Below are positions 50,653 to 52,750 of a stretch of 52,750 nt of DNA, piece after piece. Under the pieces are notes generated by a model, which was given only the letters and a program-made list of their open reading frames with translations, did no database searches and was not told the DNA's origin. The stretch spans positions 1-52,750 of the forward strand of contig NZ_JAGGNV010000062.1 of NCBI RefSeq assembly GCF_018614955.1, read 5' to 3'. Every line of letters begins with the position of its first letter. Position 1 is the first letter of the stretch. The position numbers and the translations under genes were made by a program. The DNA is from Variovorax paradoxus (GTDB lineage: Bacteria; Pseudomonadota; Gammaproteobacteria; Burkholderiales; Burkholderiaceae_C).

Positions 50653-50769
50653 GGTGTAGGTGTCCTCGAGGGTGGGTTGTGACAGGAGCCCCGGCCGGGG
50701 CCGCCCATGCTAACGGGCCGAGGCAGCGCCCGGATGACCATCGCCGGCCGGGGCCGGGTTTGCCCCCGG

Positions 50770-50775
50770 TAAAAT
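50770..50775 (+). promoter_or_regulatory. -10 box of argS next to the start codon
   Basis: TAAAAT (50770-50775) matches TATAAT at five of six positions and ends 6 bases before the argS ATG. Transcription from it would start at or within a base of the start codon. The 129-base psiF/argS space also contains a 12-bp palindrome CCCCGGCCGGGG (50690-50701). Confidence 0.5.
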
Positions 50776-50781
50776 CCCGCG

Positions 50782-52455
50782 ATGCTATTGGTCAAACAGG
50801 AGCTGCTCGCGGCGCTCGCGAACACGCTCGAATCCTTCTCGCCCGGCGCCGGCGCCAAAGCCGCGTTCGAATCGCCCAAGGTCGCGGCGCATGGCGATCT
50901 CGCAAGCACGGCGGCGATGCAGCTCGCCAAGCCCCTGGCGCGCAAGCCGCGCGAACTGGCCGAGGACATCAGCGCCGCACTCAAGGCCACCCCGGCCTTC
51001 GCGCAGTGGGTCAATGCCATCGAGATCGCCGGGCCCGGCTTCCTGAACATCCGCCTCAAGACCGCGGCCAAGCAGCAGGTGGTGCGCGAGGTGCTGGCCG
51101 CGGGCGGGGCCTTCGGCCGCCAGCCCGCGCGCAGCGATCGTGTGCTGGTCGAGTTCGTCTCCGCCAACCCCACCGGCCCGCTGCACGTGGGCCACGGCCG
51201 CCAGGCCGCGCTCGGCGACGCGATCTGCAACCTGCTCGCGTCGCAGGGCGCGCAGGTGTGGCGCGAGTTCTATTACAACGACGCGGGCGTGCAGATCCAA
51301 ACGCTCGCCATCAGCACCCAGCTGCGCGCCAAGGGCTTCAAGCCGGGCGATGCCGAATGGCCCGAGCAGGCCTACAACGGCGAATACATCGCCGACATCG
51401 CCGAGGACTTCAAGGCGAAGAAGACTGTGCGCTCGGACGACCGCGAATACACCGCGAGCGGCGATGTCGACGACATCGACTCGATCCGCCAGTTCGCCGT
51501 GGCCTACCTGCGCCACGAGCAGGACCTGGACCTGAAGGCCTTCCAGGTCCGCTTCGACAACTACTATCTCGAATCGAGCCTCTACACCAGCGGCCGGGTC
51601 GAGGCCACGGTGAAGCGGCTCGTCGAGGCCGGCAAGACCTACGAGCAGGACGGCGCCCTGTGGCTGAAGTCGACCGACTACGGCGACGACAAGGACCGCG
51701 TGATGCGCAAGAGCGACGGCAGCTACACCTACTTCGTGCCCGACGTCGCCTATCACATCGCCAAGTGGGAGCGCGGCTTCGGCGAGGTGGTCAACATCCA
51801 GGGCACTGACCACCACGGCACGATCGCGCGCGTGCGTGCCGGCCTGCAGGCCGCGAACGTCGGCATCCCGGCCGGCTATCCCGAGTACGTGCTGCACACC
51901 ATGGTGCGCGTGATGCGCGGCGGCGAAGAGGTCAAGATCAGCAAGCGCGCCGGCAGCTACGTGACGCTGCGCGACCTGATCGAGTGGACCAGCACCGACG
52001 CCGTGCGCTTCTTTCTCCTGAGCCGCAAGCCCGATACCGAATACACCTTCGACATCGACCTCGCGCTGGCGCAGAACAACGACAACCCGGTTTACTACGT
52101 GCAGTACGCGCATGCACGCATCTGCTCGGTGCTGGCCGCCTGGGGCGGCGATTCGGGCGCGCTGGCGGATGTCGACCTCGCGCCGCTGCAAAGCCCGGCT
52201 GCGCAGGCGCTGTTGCTGCTCTTGGCCAAGTACCCCGACATGCTCGCGGCCGCGGCCAAGGATTTCGCGCCGCACGACGTCACCTTCTACCTGCGCGAAC
52301 TGGCCGCCTGCTACCACAGCTACTACGACGCCGAGCGCATCCTGGTCGACGACGAGCCGGTGAAACTGGCCCGCCTGGCGCTGGTCGCGGCCACCGCGCA
52401 GGTGCTGCACAATGGGCTGGCAATTCTCGGCGTGAGCGCGCCGCGCAAGATGTGA
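50782..52455 (+). CDS. argS: Arginyl-tRNA synthetase
   Basis: This 557-residue class Ia synthetase has an N-terminal Add1 domain for tRNA (residues 1-110) and the HIGH-like motif HVGH in SANPTGPLHVGHGRQAALGD near 135-140. FYYNDAGVQIQTLAIS is characteristic. The region equivalent to KMSKS appears as KISKRAGSYVTLRDL near 390, the ArgRS form. The anticodon domain follows (NNDNPVYYVQYAHARICSVL). The ATG at 50782 is separated from the -10 by 6 bases only. The next gene starts 9 bases after the stop. Confidence 0.96.
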   Translation: MLLVKQELLAALANTLESFSPGAGAKAAFESPKVAAHGDLASTAAMQLAKPLARKPRELAEDISAALKATPAFAQWVNAIEIAGPGFLNIRLKTAAKQQVVREVLAAGGAFGRQPARSDRVLVEFVSANPTGPLHVGHGRQAALGDAICNLLASQGAQVWREFYYNDAGVQIQTLAISTQLRAKGFKPGDAEWPEQAYNGEYIADIAEDFKAKKTVRSDDREYTASGDVDDIDSIRQFAVAYLRHEQDLDLKAFQVRFDNYYLESSLYTSGRVEATVKRLVEAGKTYEQDGALWLKSTDYGDDKDRVMRKSDGSYTYFVPDVAYHIAKWERGFGEVVNIQGTDHHGTIARVRAGLQAANVGIPAGYPEYVLHTMVRVMRGGEEVKISKRAGSYVTLRDLIEWTSTDAVRFFLLSRKPDTEYTFDIDLALAQNNDNPVYYVQYAHARICSVLAAWGGDSGALADVDLAPLQSPAAQALLLLLAKYPDMLAAAAKDFAPHDVTFYLRELAACYHSYYDAERILVDDEPVKLARLALVAATAQVLHNGLAILGVSAPRKM

Positions 52456-52464
52456 TTTCGAACC

Positions 52465-52750
52465 ATGACTAAAAGACAGAGCGGCAACATCGTCATCGGG
52501 CTGATCGTCGGCCTGGTGCTGGGGCTGGGCGTGGCGCTGGGCATCGCGGTCTATGTGACCAAGGTGCCGATCCCCTTCATGACCAAGACCCAGCGCGGCG
52601 GCCCCGAGCAGGACGAAGCCGAAGCCCGCAAGAACCGCGACTGGGACCCCAACGGCCCGCTCGCCGGCAAGGCGGGGGCCGCCCGCCCGCAGGCGCCCGC
52701 GACGCCCGCACCGCCCCAGCCCGCCACGGCGGGGGCGCCCACGCCGCCGC
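52465..52750 (+). CDS. FtsN/SPOR-domain-type protein (3' end outside window)
   Basis: The first 95 codons are visible. They give a short cytoplasmic start (MTKRQSGN), one membrane helix (IVIGLIVGLVLGLGVALGIA) and the start of a proline/alanine-rich stretch (PQAPATPAPPQPATAGAP). This matches the N-terminus of FtsN-type SPOR proteins that bind septal peptidoglycan. The SPOR domain itself would lie past the window edge, so the call rests on topology and on the argS-linked position known in related species. Confidence 0.65.
   Translation, partial: MTKRQSGNIVIGLIVGLVLGLGVALGIAVYVTKVPIPFMTKTQRGGPEQDEAEARKNRDWDPNGPLAGKAGAARPQAPATPAPPQPATAGAPTPP

Noticed and set aside
1..52750. tRNA, rRNA, CRISPR array, prophage and insertion sequences
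   Set aside because: I looked for cloverleaf-like arms, evenly spaced direct repeats, integrase or transposase genes and terminal inverted repeats and saw none; a tRNAscan-SE or ISfinder run would settle it.

Overview
The window is high-GC DNA, densely packed and free of obvious prophage, CRISPR or rRNA/tRNA genes. Gene content and order point to a betaproteobacterium of the Burkholderiales, most likely a Comamonadaceae member close to Variovorax. Supporting clues are the short-form hpf-ptsN-hprK set, the divergent fur/bamE pair, the leuS-lptE-holA-proA run, gshA-kup-gshB, argS followed by an FtsN-like protein, several Bug-type solute receptors, and an intergenic repeat I associate from memory with this family. 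The genus is an inference.

Layout. 1-5.9 kb: a fatty-acyl-CoA ligase, an MTA/SAH nucleosidase, CorA and a UvrD-like helicase. 6.1-18.3 kb: mostly core genes, namely hpf-ptsN-hprK (nitrogen PTS and ribosome hibernation), fur against bamE, then dapB-exbB-exbD-leuS-lptE-holA-proA-gshA, many joined by 4-base overlaps. 18.4-21.4 kb: kup, a 54-codon ORF and gshB. 21.5-25.4 kb: a class II amidotransferase, a DHA2 drug exporter and a zinc-ribbon metallopeptidase that converges on a CWC-family gene. 25.4-30.6 kb, minus strand: thiolase, PaaG-like hydratase/isomerase and acyl-CoA dehydrogenase form an operon with 4-base overlaps; next come a higBA toxin-antitoxin pair with a perfect palindromic operator, a PPi-type phosphofructokinase and the CWC gene. 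30.7-36.3 kb: DUF2917, a LysR regulator, an L,D-transpeptidase, a secreted Pro/Thr-rich protein, a ProQ-domain RNA-binding protein and malate synthase G.

36.4-43.3 kb is catabolic: an aminotransferase and a Bug receptor, then an IclR regulator divergent from an operon of HMG-CoA lyase, CaiB-type CoA transferase, Bug receptor and SMP-30 lactonase. Two tandem 19-bp palindromes sit on the operon promoter. 43.3-46.7 kb is a minus-strand chromate-resistance operon: chrB, chrA, a protein fusing an SOD-like domain that lacks its metal ligands to a rhodanese, and a stand-alone ChrB C-terminal domain. 46.8-50.3 kb: LysR, DUF2214 and a membrane-fused spermidine-synthase-like protein. 50.3-52.75 kb: PsiF, argS and the start of a FtsN/SPOR-type protein cut by the window edge.

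The most interesting items are the IclR-controlled HMG-type acid operon with its paired operators, the chromate operon with its degenerate SOD-rhodanese fusion and possibly leaderless chrB start, the CAG/CAA tract shared by two convergent reading frames, the higBA insertion whose stop codon lies in the next gene's ribosome site, and a repeated pattern of -10-like boxes 6-8 bases before start codons. I saw no convincing wholly new defence system or similar.
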